NCBI RefSeq assembly: GCF_001514215.1
Contig: NZ_KQ948868.1
Location: 62,001 to 126,000, forward strand
Source: Streptomyces bungoensis
GTDB lineage: Bacteria; Actinomycetota; Actinomycetes; Streptomycetales; Streptomycetaceae
Direction: 5' to 3'
Length of the DNA: 64,000 nucleotides
Each line of letters starts with the position of its first letter. The first letter of the stretch is position 1. Below are positions 25,811 through 34,086 of the stretch, in pieces. Below the pieces are notes generated by a model. The model was not told the DNA's origin, made no database searches, and saw nothing but the letters and a program-made list of their open reading frames with translations. A program made the position numbers and the translations under genes.

Positions 25811-28210
25811 CTACTCGCCGTCCACCGGCATCCGGATGTCCAGCAGGCACACGTCGTCCCGCCGCCGCTGGCCGAGCATCGTGTCGAGCAGCGCGTCCAG
25901 GGACCCGGAGGGGCCGCAGGTGTGCACCCGGACCGCCTCGGCCAGCCGGGCGAAGCCCATGTCCAGGCCCTCGCCGAGGCGCTCCATGAGACCGTCGGTG
26001 TACATCAGCAGCCGGTCTCCGGGCTCCAGGCGGATCTCGGCCGACTCGTAGACCGGGTTCGCGCTCGCGCCGAGCAGCATGCCGCCGGGGCGATCCAGGA
26101 AGCGCACCTTGCCGTCGCGCACCAGCAGCGGCGGCGGGTGGCCGGCCTGCGCCCAGGTCAGGACGCGGCTGCCGGGGTGGTAGCGGGCGAGGACCATGGT
26201 GGCGGTGGTCCGGCTGTCCCTGGAGTGCAGCAGCAGCCGGTTCAGCCGGCCGAGGGCCCCGGTCAGCGACGAGCCGGTGCTGACCATGCCCTTGGCGGTG
26301 AACCGGAGCTGGGCCATCGTCGCCACGGCGCCGATGCCGTGGCCCGCCACGTCGCCGACCACGAACAGTGCGTCGTCGTTGGGCAGTTCGACGGCGCTGA
26401 ACCAGTCGCCGCCGACGTGGATGCCCGACTGCGCGGGCAGGTAGGCGACGTCGACGCACAGCCCGGCCAGCCGCACCGGCTCGCTGGGCAGCGGCAGCAG
26501 CGCGTGCTGCAGCCGGGCGGCCAGCGCCCGCTCGGCCTGCAGGATCCCGCGCTGCAGCAGCACCGCTCGCTCGCTCTCCACCAGGGCCAGTTCGGCACTG
26601 CGCTGGGGGGTGAGGTCCTGGACGAAGCCGTGCACCTCGGCGGGGGTGCCGTCCGGCTCGGTGACGGCTTCGGCGACGAACCTGAGGTGCCGTACGTCTT
26701 CGGCGGCGCGGACCCGGAACGGCACGTCGAACGGCCGGCCGTGCCGGACCAGGTCGGCGATGGCGTGGGCCAGGGTGCCCGCGTCCTCCGGCAGCGCCAG
26801 GTCCGGCAGCTCCTCCAGGCGGACCGGCCCGCGGGCGGGGGCGCGGCCGAGCACCGCGTACGCCTGCGCGGACCAGGCGATCTCCTGGGTGACCAGGTTC
26901 CAGTTGGCCCAGCCGAGATTGCCCAGGCGCTGCACGTCGGACAGCCGCTGCTCCTGGCGCTCCACGGGGTCGTGCCGCAGCCAGGTCACCAGCAGCCCGG
27001 CGCCGAGCGGGGCGGCCCGCACCGAGTAGGTGGCGGTGACGGGCACCCCGTCGGCGACGTCCTGGTAGGCGAACGGCTCGCTCTCGAAGGGCACCTTGGT
27101 GGTGAGCGCGTCCAGGTAGCCGCGCCACAGCGGCTCACCCGCGACGGACGGATAACTCTCGAGGATGTGCTTGCCGAGCATGTCCCGTCCGGCCCGGCCG
27201 AACACGTCGACCGCCTCGGGGGTGGCCGCGTCGATGCGGTAGTCCTCCACCTCGCCGGAGCCGGAGAGCAGCGGGGTCAGCAGCACCGTCGCACCCGGCA
27301 GGGCGTCGAGCACCGCCTGCACGGTCTGCGCGACACGGTCCCCGGTACCCTCCTGCGGGGCGTCGAAGGCGCGCAGCCGGCCCGCGCACAGCCGGGCGAC
27401 GGCCCGCAGCAGCTCCCGCTGGCGCCGCGGGAACGGGCCCGCCTGGCGGCGCATCACCCCGAGCGCGACGCCGGGGGAGCCACCGGGCGGAACGGGCAGC
27501 CAGGCCCGCGACGGCCACCGCTCGGGCCGGCCCCCGATCAGCAGGTGCCCCTGACGTTCCCGGGACACGTCCTCGAGCCAGCACGCCTCCCTGGTCTCCA
27601 GGATGTCCAGCGGCGTGACGCCGCTCAGGGGCGGCACCCGGCGCCACTGCGCGGCGAGGGGCGCGTCCAGACCGGCGTGCCCCATCAGTTCGAGCCCGCC
27701 CTCGGGCAGCCGCCCGTAGAAGATCACCGCGTCGGCGCCCACTTCGGGCCCGAGGTGCTCCAGCAGGCATCCGGCCAGCTCCTGCGGGGAACGCACCCCG
27801 ACCAGGTCCCGGCCGACGCGGGCGAGGACCTCGGCGATGTCCCCGGTGCCGGCGGGCGCGCTCTCCCAGACGGCGGCGGAAGGGGCGTCCGCCGCCCCGG
27901 GCGGTTCCAGCCCGGCCGTCGCGGCGGCCTGCTGCTCCGGCGGCAGCAGGGCGCCCAGGGCGAGCCAGCACTCCTCCAGCAGCGTGCGGCCCCCTGCCTT
28001 GGCGCGCTGCACCAGCTCCTCGTGCGCGCTGTCGGGGGAACAACCGGTCGTCGCCATCAGGGCGCCCTTGGCGCGCTCCAGTACGGCCGTGACCGCGGCC
28101 GCGTTCCGCAGCCGCTCCATCTCGGCCCGCTGCCGGGCCACGACCTTGGCCAGCGCCGTCACGTCGGTGCCGGTGCCGGGGTCCACGGAGGGCGCGGGCT
28201 CGCTCGTCAC
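25811..28210 (-). CDS. ANTAR-GAF-PAS-PP2C (SpoIIE) multidomain phosphatase
   Basis: 799 residues. An N-terminal coiled segment and ANTAR-like domain (about 30-80: AVLERAKGALMATTGCSPDS, AHEELVQRAKAGGRTLLEEC) is followed by a GAF domain (about 120-270), a first PAS-like region (about 285-400), a second PAS (about 410-525, WANWNLVTQEIAWSAQAYAV) and a PP2C/SpoIIE phosphatase (about 560-795; GGDWFSAVELPNDDALFVVG, YTDGLMERLGEGLDMG). It should dephosphorylate anti-anti-sigma factors in response to a small-molecule or redox input. The GTG at 28210 is uncertain: no clear ribosome site. ANTAR domains bind RNA hairpins, so this may join RNA and phosphatase signalling. Confidence 0.85.
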   Translation of the reverse strand: MTSEPAPSVDPGTGTDVTALAKVVARQRAEMERLRNAAAVTAVLERAKGALMATTGCSPDSAHEELVQRAKAGGRTLLEECWLALGALLPPEQQAAATAGLEPPGAADAPSAAVWESAPAGTGDIAEVLARVGRDLVGVRSPQELAGCLLEHLGPEVGADAVIFYGRLPEGGLELMGHAGLDAPLAAQWRRVPPLSGVTPLDILETREACWLEDVSRERQGHLLIGGRPERWPSRAWLPVPPGGSPGVALGVMRRQAGPFPRRQRELLRAVARLCAGRLRAFDAPQEGTGDRVAQTVQAVLDALPGATVLLTPLLSGSGEVEDYRIDAATPEAVDVFGRAGRDMLGKHILESYPSVAGEPLWRGYLDALTTKVPFESEPFAYQDVADGVPVTATYSVRAAPLGAGLLVTWLRHDPVERQEQRLSDVQRLGNLGWANWNLVTQEIAWSAQAYAVLGRAPARGPVRLEELPDLALPEDAGTLAHAIADLVRHGRPFDVPFRVRAAEDVRHLRFVAEAVTEPDGTPAEVHGFVQDLTPQRSAELALVESERAVLLQRGILQAERALAARLQHALLPLPSEPVRLAGLCVDVAYLPAQSGIHVGGDWFSAVELPNDDALFVVGDVAGHGIGAVATMAQLRFTAKGMVSTGSSLTGALGRLNRLLLHSRDSRTTATMVLARYHPGSRVLTWAQAGHPPPLLVRDGKVRFLDRPGGMLLGASANPVYESAEIRLEPGDRLLMYTDGLMERLGEGLDMGFARLAEAVRVHTCGPSGSLDALLDTMLGQRRRDDVCLLDIRMPVDGE

Positions 28211-28531
28211 GCGACGAGCATCGCACAAGTGGGCCGCTCCGATCACTCGTCTGCCCGGCCGTCTTCCCACCTGGACGCCTCGGCCGGGGGTGGCGCCCAC
28301 GGGTTCACGGGGCTCCGGGGGATACGACCGAAACGACCAGGGCTTGCCCAGAGGGAGTCCGGGCCCGGCCCTCGCGGAAAGGGCACGGAGACTCCGTGAT
28401 CGGCTCGCGGTCGGTGAACTGTCGGTAAGAATGCGGGGAGAGGGCCCTCGGGGCTGCCCGGGGAAGGCGCGTCCGGTTTCCGGGCCGCCTTCGGGTGCCT
28501 GGGCCGCCGCGGGGGCGCGTACGGGAAGGCG

Positions 28532-28906
28532 TCAGCGGCCGGTGCCGCGTGCCGCCAGTGCCTCGGTCACCGCGCGGACGCTGCGGGCGATGTGCTGGAG
28601 CTGCAGCACCTCGGCCGCGTACAGCTTGATCGTGTGTTCGATGACCGACTCCGGCAGGCCGAGGACGGGCAGCTCGGCCCGGGCGGTCTGCAGCGCGGTC
28701 CGGGCCACCCGTATCTCCTGCTGGACCTGGATCTGCGCGTGCCGGGCGAGCAGCACCGGATGCCGCATCAGCGCCGGGTAGCTGGCGTAGCGCGCGGGGA
28801 TCAGGTCGCGCAGCCACTTGGCCGCCGAGCGTTCCCAGTCGTAGCTGCCGGGCATCTTGACCTGGCAGGGCCAGTCGGGGCTCGTGCGCGTGGTGGTCAG
28901 GGGCAT
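28532..28906 (-). CDS. Conserved helical hypothetical protein
   Basis: 124 residues. A short N-terminal segment, MPLTTTRTSPDWPCQVKMPG, precedes a helical body (WERSAAKWLRDLIPARYASY; HAQIQVQQEIRVARTALQTA; VIEHTIKLYAAEVLQLQHIA). No transmembrane segment and no enzyme motif. I recognise no family. The ATG follows GGAAGCGAAG. Its promoter presumably lies in the 409-bp region 28907-29315, which has an AT-rich island. The 320-bp gap to the phosphatase gene downstream holds nothing obvious. Confidence 0.65.
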   Translation of the reverse strand: MPLTTTRTSPDWPCQVKMPGSYDWERSAAKWLRDLIPARYASYPALMRHPVLLARHAQIQVQQEIRVARTALQTARAELPVLGLPESVIEHTIKLYAAEVLQLQHIARSVRAVTEALAARGTGR

Positions 28907-29315
28907 GGTCTTCGCTTCCGGTGTGCGGCGTCGTGAGGGTGGTCCGACGGTGTGGGGCGGCCCCGGCCTAGGGGATGACCGGGGCCGCCACGGGCGCGTC
29001 GCCGAGGCGGCGCGCCACCGAACACCCGCGGCGCCGACGTGGGTAGGGGACGGCGGCTTGGGGTGTCCGAGCGGGGGCCCCGTCGGTCGGGAACCGGCGC
29101 GTCGAGCGGGTGTGCAGGCGCATGGGCGGTTCGTCGACTTTCTCGGGGCGGTGGTGCGAGCGTGGGGCCCGCGGGGTGGAACGCGCCGGGATGGGTCGGG
29201 TGCGATCCGTGAGCAGTATTTATATATGCCGTCCGCTTGGCAAGACGTATGAAAACATTCATGCGTGCTGGGTGGTGAATGATCCCCGTACGGTGGGAGG
29301 ATCTCCGCCCGCGCC
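28907..29315. other. Intergenic region with AT-rich island and palindrome
   Basis: Between the RpiR gene's 3' end and the start of the helical hypothetical. Positions 29205-29285 are strikingly AT-rich for this genome (TATTTATATATG at about 29217) and include ATGAA-AACA-TTCAT (29249-29262). This looks like a promoter/operator for the minus-strand hypothetical gene; open frames covering it lack family features. Confidence 0.5.
29249..29262. promoter_or_regulatory. Palindrome in AT-rich promoter island
   Basis: ATGAAAACATTCAT, perfect 5-bp arms with a 4-bp spacer, within the AT-rich stretch. The binding protein is unknown; the adjacent RpiR regulator is one candidate. Confidence 0.4.
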
Positions 29316-30233
29316 TCAGTCCCTGAGGAAGAACTGCTGCTGGTCGGCCACTTGCTCGTACTTCTCCAGCCGTCCCTGGGTGCGCTCCGGGTCCGCGTCG
29401 GTCATGGCCTGCAGCAGCGCGGCGGCCATCAGGCCGGGCGCCGCGTAGGAGTCGAAGACCAGGCGGGAGCCGGTACCGGTGGCGAAGGTGACGTCGGCCT
29501 CGTCGGCCAGCGGACCGAGCGCCAGGTCGGTGATCAGCGCGACCTTCAGACCCGCGTCGCGCGCGACCCGCAGCGCGGTGAGCGTCTCCTGCGCGTGCCG
29601 GGGCATCGCGAACGCCAGCACCCAGGTGCCGCCGGCCTCACGGGACTGCAGCAGCGCGTCGTAGGCCACGCTGCCGCCCCGCGTCACCAGCCGTACGTCG
29701 GGATGGATGCGGCGGGCGGCGTAGCCGAAGTACTCGGCCAGCGACACGGAGATGCGCAGGCCCAGCACGGTCAGCGGGGCGGAGCGGGACAGCTCGCGGC
29801 CGACCCGGATCACCCGGTCCGGGTCGGCGAAGTCGCGGCGCAGGTTCTCCAGGTTCTGGATCTCGGCGTCGACCGCCGCCTGGAGCTCGTTGGCGCGGTT
29901 CACCTCACCCGGCCCCCCGGCCAGCGTGCTCAGCGCGATCGACTGCAGCTTCTCCCGCAGCGCGGGATAGCCGCTGAAGCCGACCGCGGCGGCGAAGCGC
30001 GTCACCGAGGGCTGGCTCACGCCGACGCGGTCCGCCAGCTCGGTGATCGACAGGAAGGCCGCCTCGGTGATGTGCTCGATCAGGTACTGCGCGACCCGGC
30101 GCTGCCCCGGGGACAGCCGGGGTCCGTCGAACAGCTCCCTGAGCTGGGAGGTCGGCGCGGCCTCGGCCTCCGGCGCGGTCTTCCCGGACCTGATCGCTGA
30201 CGCCTGGGCGCGTGCCTGCTGCGGCGAGGACAC
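29316..30233 (-). CDS. RpiR/HexR-family regulator (HTH + SIS domain)
   Basis: 305 residues. The N-terminal HTH_6 (about 30-105; RRVAQYLIEHITEAAFLSIT, ELADRVGVSQPSVTRFAAAV) is followed by a SIS domain (about 140-290; VLGLRISVSLAEYFGYAARR, LAFAMPRHAQETLTALRVAR, VALITDLALGPLADEADVTF). SIS domains bind sugar phosphates, so it should sense a phosphosugar. GTG at 30233 after AAAGGAGG; the ATG-like upstream frame to 30263 is less likely. It transcribes away from the PAP2 phosphatase gene region. Confidence 0.9.
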   Translation of the reverse strand: MSSPQQARAQASAIRSGKTAPEAEAAPTSQLRELFDGPRLSPGQRRVAQYLIEHITEAAFLSITELADRVGVSQPSVTRFAAAVGFSGYPALREKLQSIALSTLAGGPGEVNRANELQAAVDAEIQNLENLRRDFADPDRVIRVGRELSRSAPLTVLGLRISVSLAEYFGYAARRIHPDVRLVTRGGSVAYDALLQSREAGGTWVLAFAMPRHAQETLTALRVARDAGLKVALITDLALGPLADEADVTFATGTGSRLVFDSYAAPGLMAAALLQAMTDADPERTQGRLEKYEQVADQQQFFLRD

Positions 30234-30730
30234 CGGTCGGCCTCCTTTGTCTCCCACGACCACTCAACATAGTGCACCGGCCGCGTCTAGCAGGGACGAT
30301 GACGGTCGGTACGCTGTCGCAGCCGTCTCCTTCGCGCAGGGCGGGCGGTACCGGGAGTGCGACGTCCGGGGAGCCTGCCATGACCGCCGTCGGCCGGATC
30401 AGGTGCGGCAGCGGCGCGTACGGTGCCGCCGCCGTCAGCCGTCAGCCGTCAGCCGTCAGCCGCCGGCCGCACCGCGCGCCGTGACGGCGCTGAGGATCGC
30501 CGTCAGGAACCGCTGCCGGACCCATTACGGCGCATCCGCTCTCCGCACGCCGTCACCCGGCCCCCGGCCGCGCGGCGCCCGGGGCGTGCCGGGGCCTGCT
30601 CAGGTCCCAGGGGCCCGGGGCGACGAAGGGGAGGTGTGCCCCCTGCGGCTGCCGTGCGCCCGGCTCCAGCACGGTGAGAGCGGGGTCCCGAGGAGCACCG
30701 CCCCAGCGACACTCCCGCCCCCCGGCGGCG
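30234..30730. other. Intergenic region, about 500 bp, with a 7-bp tandem repeat
   Basis: Between the RpiR start and the PAP2 stop. It contains GCCGTCA repeated four times (30431-30458) plus GCCG. Otherwise GC-rich with short frames that lack domains or good ribosome sites. The RpiR promoter must lie at its left end. Confidence 0.5.
30431..30462. repeat. GCCGTCA tandem repeat (4.6 units)
   Basis: Four exact copies of the 7-mer GCCGTCA from 30431 to 30458, then GCCG. Likely a slippage-prone microsatellite; not in a gene. Confidence 0.9.
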
Positions 30731-32656
30731 TCACCGCCTCACGAGTCGTACCGACAGGCCCTCCGCCGTGTACACCGGTACGGCCCGCAGCCCGGCGCTG
30801 TCGACCTCCACGCGGGCGAACTGCCCGCACAGCCGGGGCGCGGCGAGTACCGGCACGGTGCTGCCCGGTGCCGGCGGCCGCCGCTCGTCGAGGCGCAGCG
30901 ACAGCACGGCCGAGCGGCCCAGCACCGCCAGGTGCCTGACCATGAGCGGAGCCTTGCCGCCCGCGCGCAGGGTGACCTCCAGCGTGCCCGCGTCCTGGGC
31001 GTGGCCGCCGCGCACCCGCAGCCGCCCCGGCACCCGCAGGGTGCCGTCCGAGACCCGCACGTCACCGTGGCCGAGGGCGTCCTCGGAGCCCGCGACCAGC
31101 GTGCCCCCGGCCAGCACCGTGCCGCCCGTGTAGCGGTTCCGGCCGGTCAGGGCCAGCGTGCCCGTGCCCCGCTTGGTCAGGCCGCCCCGCCCGTCGATGT
31201 CGTTGCGCCAGGCGTCGGCCGCCGAGAAGCCGCCGGCGGCCGCGTCCAGGGTGACCGTGACGCCGGAGTCGAAGGCGCCGTAGCCGTCGGCCGCCGCGAA
31301 CAGGTTCAGCCGGCCCCACTGCTCGAAGCCGTCGAGCAGCACGTACCCGGAGGGCAGCCCGGTGGTGCGCAGCACCTCGCGGCGCTGGGCCGCGTCCAGG
31401 TAGGGCAGCCGGGTCTCCAGCAGCACCTCGGCGCCCTTCGGCACGGTCAGCGGCAGGTCGCGGCCCTGCCGGGTGAGCGCGTACGTCAGCCGGGCGCGCA
31501 CCGCGCGGGCGTTGGCCTCCCGGTCGGCGTACGGGTCGGTGTCCGGGTGCGCGTAGGCGCACAGCGAGTCGGCGGTGGTGCCGGTCCGCTCGGTGAAGTA
31601 CGCCAGGGCCTGGGCGCGGGCCGCCGCCTTCAGGCCGGCGTTGGCCGGGTCGGCGAGGGCGGCGGCCGCCAGGGCGGTGGCCATGATCCGGCCGCCGATG
31701 ACGTCGACGGTGTGGTGCATGCCCGCCACGATCCGGGTGTGGCTCAGTTCGAAGGCGCGCGTCACCAGCTCCTGGAACCGCTCCGGCACGGCGTACGCGT
31801 AGGCCAGCGCGGCCAGGTGGAAGGCGTTGGTGTGGCCGCTCGGGAAGCCGCCGTCGTCGGCCGCGGAGGTGCCGCGCTGGCGCAGCAGCTGGGGCGCGAC
31901 GACCACGGGGGAGTCGTACACCGGGAAGCCGAACGCGTCGGTCCTGCCGGTGTCGACGACCTCGCTGTCCTCGTTCAGCCGCCACGGGCGCGGGTACTGG
32001 TAGGCGTACTTGGCGGGGTTGCCGGAGGCGAACGGGCCGCGCACGGTGTCGACCAGTTCGGCGACCCTGCCGAGCGCGGAGTCGTGGGAGCCCGCGCCGA
32101 GCGCGGAGCCGGCCGGGGCGTCCGGGGGCAGGATGTCGCTCACCGTCGTCGCCGGGGTGCCGTCGGGGGCGCTGGTGATCGAGGTGACCGCCTTGGCGCC
32201 CGCCGTGTACAGGCCGGCCAGCGGGCCGAGGCCGTCGATCATGGCGTAGCTCTGGTGCCGGCGGTCGTAGACGAAGGCCTCTTTCGCCTGTGCGTCCGTG
32301 CGCTCGGCGGTGGCCCGGGCGCAGTAGCGCATGTCGGCGCGCAGCACCTCGGGGCTCAGCGGGACGCCGGTGTTCCAGGCGGAGCCGGTCTTCCACACCT
32401 GGGCGAAGCCGCCGAGGACCCGGACGACGGCGTTGGTCTCCGGGGTCAGGTTCGCGGCGGTGTTGCTCCTGTAGTCGTCGACGAACGCGGCGGGGGCGGT
32501 CGCGGCCTTCGCGTCGGCCGCTGACAGCCAGGCGGCGAAGGTGGGGGTGGCCAGCACGCCCGCCGAGGCGCCCAGCGAGGTCTTCAGGAACCCGCGCCGG
32601 TCCGGAGCGGCGGCGCGGGCCGGCGAGGAGGTGCGGTGCCCGGCGAGTGACGGCAT
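30731..32656 (-). CDS. Tat-exported PAP2/vanadium haloperoxidase-type phosphatase with PATR-like repeat
   Basis: 641 residues. The N-terminus contains a Tat signal (DRRGFLKTSLGASAGVLATP). The PAP2 domain (about 90-360) has the conserved histidine motifs FPSGHTNAFH and SHTRIVAGMHHTVDVIGGR, as in class A acid phosphatases. After a linker, GLTKRGTGTLALTGRNRYTG and GTVLAGGTLVAGSEDALG match the autotransporter-associated beta-strand (PATR) repeat, followed by more beta-rich sequence. It should hydrolyse phosphate monoesters outside the cell. A PATR element in a Gram-positive enzyme without a beta-barrel is unusual. ATG at 32656 after GAGAGG. Confidence 0.85.
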   Translation of the reverse strand: MPSLAGHRTSSPARAAAPDRRGFLKTSLGASAGVLATPTFAAWLSAADAKAATAPAAFVDDYRSNTAANLTPETNAVVRVLGGFAQVWKTGSAWNTGVPLSPEVLRADMRYCARATAERTDAQAKEAFVYDRRHQSYAMIDGLGPLAGLYTAGAKAVTSITSAPDGTPATTVSDILPPDAPAGSALGAGSHDSALGRVAELVDTVRGPFASGNPAKYAYQYPRPWRLNEDSEVVDTGRTDAFGFPVYDSPVVVAPQLLRQRGTSAADDGGFPSGHTNAFHLAALAYAYAVPERFQELVTRAFELSHTRIVAGMHHTVDVIGGRIMATALAAAALADPANAGLKAAARAQALAYFTERTGTTADSLCAYAHPDTDPYADREANARAVRARLTYALTRQGRDLPLTVPKGAEVLLETRLPYLDAAQRREVLRTTGLPSGYVLLDGFEQWGRLNLFAAADGYGAFDSGVTVTLDAAAGGFSAADAWRNDIDGRGGLTKRGTGTLALTGRNRYTGGTVLAGGTLVAGSEDALGHGDVRVSDGTLRVPGRLRVRGGHAQDAGTLEVTLRAGGKAPLMVRHLAVLGRSAVLSLRLDERRPPAPGSTVPVLAAPRLCGQFARVEVDSAGLRAVPVYTAEGLSVRLVRR

Positions 32657-32899
32657 GCGTGTGCCTCTCTTCAGTTCTGATCTTCGGTGGTGCGACACGG
32701 GGGAGGGCCCACGGGAACACCGCTCGCGTTGTGCGCGGTTGTGCGATCCCGTCGGGAAAGCAGGGGAGACGGAGGGGAAATAAGCAGGAAAATGGTGAAC
32801 GGGTGCATGTCTAGGACTGGTTGATGACCCGGCGGGGAGGCGGCGGCCGCCCGGAGGTGTGCGACGGGTGAACGCGTAGTGCGCCGCTCACCGCGCCGG

Positions 32900-33799
32900 T
32901 CACCGCAGCGAACGCGCCAGCTCCACCGCACCGTTGACGGGCGGCACCCGCAGCGGCCGCGGCCGGGCCCCCGGCAGCGCCTCGGCCAGCGCGGCGGTGA
33001 AGGCGCCGTACAGCGGCGGCTGGACGAGCACGGTGCTGCCCGCCACCACCACGTCGTCCACGACGACACCGCGGCCGGCGAGCCGGCCGACGAGCGCGGC
33101 CAGCGAGCGGCCCCCGGCGTCGATCACCTCGCGCGCGAGCCGGGAGCCCGCCGCGGCCGCCGAGAAGACGACGGGGGCGTGCCGCCCCCACTCGGCGGAG
33201 ACGTCCGTGGCGCTTTCCAGCGCCGCTCCCAGCGCGGGTACCTCGGGTACGCCGAAGGCCTCGGTGAGGGCGCCGGCCAGCGCGTCGGGCGGCTCGCCGC
33301 GGTCGTGGGCGGCCCAGCAGGCCCGCGCGGCCTCCCGGACCAGGCCCGCCGAGCCGCCCTCGTCCCCGAGGACCGCGCCCCAGCCGCCGACCTGCACCCG
33401 GGTGCCGTCGGCCGCACGGCCCACCGCGACCGAGCCGGTGCCCGCGACGAGACCGACGCCCTTGTCCAGCCCGGCGGCCGGTACGAGGAGTTCGGCGTCG
33501 CCGACGACCAGCGCGGGCGCGTCGACGTACGACCGGAGAGCGGTGCGGATCTCCGCGCACTGGCGCGGGGTCTCGCAGGCGTGGCCGCCCACGGCCAGGG
33601 CGGACGGGCGCACACCCGCGGGCAGGGCGTCGGTGACCAGGCGGGCGAGCCAGCCGGCGGCGGCCGCGGGGTCGTGCGGCCGCCAGCCGCTGCTCGCGCG
33701 GACGCGGTCGGCCACCAGGGCGTCACCCGCGAGGGCGCGCAGACGCGTCTTGGTGCCCCCCACGTCGATGCCGACCCACAGGGGCGGGGAATCGTGCAC
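32900..33799 (-). CDS. BadF/BcrA-type sugar kinase (N-acetylglucosamine kinase-like)
   Basis: 299 residues of the ASKHA superfamily. Phosphate-1 motif VGIDVGGTKTRLRAL near the start, LVAGTGSVAVG (about 117-127), and GWGAVLGDEGGSAGLVREAA (about 140) with the BadF ATPase signature; adenosine motif VVVAGSTVLVQ near the C-terminus. Family members phosphorylate GlcNAc or other hexoses in the cytosol. GTG at 33799 after AAAGAGG. It diverges from the ROK regulator across a 24-bp palindrome and so belongs to the sugar island at 33-40 kb. Confidence 0.85.
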   Translation of the reverse strand: MHDSPPLWVGIDVGGTKTRLRALAGDALVADRVRASSGWRPHDPAAAAGWLARLVTDALPAGVRPSALAVGGHACETPRQCAEIRTALRSYVDAPALVVGDAELLVPAAGLDKGVGLVAGTGSVAVGRAADGTRVQVGGWGAVLGDEGGSAGLVREAARACWAAHDRGEPPDALAGALTEAFGVPEVPALGAALESATDVSAEWGRHAPVVFSAAAAGSRLAREVIDAGGRSLAALVGRLAGRGVVVDDVVVAGSTVLVQPPLYGAFTAALAEALPGARPRPLRVPPVNGAVELARSLR

Positions 33800-33928
33800 G
33801 GGACCTCTTTCGTCGGGCGCTGAGCTGCGACGGCGGGCGAACCGTGCCGGGAACGGAACACGAGGCGGAGCGGTAGGGAAGCCCCGGGACGGGCCTCTGG
33901 CGGAGCACGGCAGGCGAGTACCGTGAGG

Positions 33929-33952
33929 TTCGTTAGGAAATTAACTAACGAA
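33929..33952. promoter_or_regulatory. 24-bp palindrome, probable ROK operator
   Basis: TTCGTTAG-GAAATTAA-CTAACGAA: 8-bp arms are perfectly complementary around an AT-rich 8-bp spacer. It lies midway between the divergent kinase (33799) and ROK regulator (34087) starts. AT-rich TTAG...CTAA palindromes are known for NagC/Mlc-type ROK repressors. Confidence 0.65.
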
Positions 33953-34086
33953 GTACAGTGCGTCAAGAGCGCCGCGCACCCGGCCCGGAACGCCCGTGGC
34001 GCCGGGCGCGCGGCGCCGGACATCCCATGGCCGCACTCCCTGGGCACCAGGGCTCACCGGGTGCGGCCCTGATCCGTGGGAGAACC

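Noticed and set aside
28897-29262. 121-codon minus-strand frame across the AT-rich island
   Set aside because: No family resemblance and its start lies in the presumed promoter island; overlaps the better-supported 28532-28906 gene start.
32790-32802. GTTCACC on the minus strand as a PhoP box for the PAP2 phosphatase
   Set aside because: Only one 7-base unit fits; the neighbouring 11-bp units do not match, so no PHO box is claimed.
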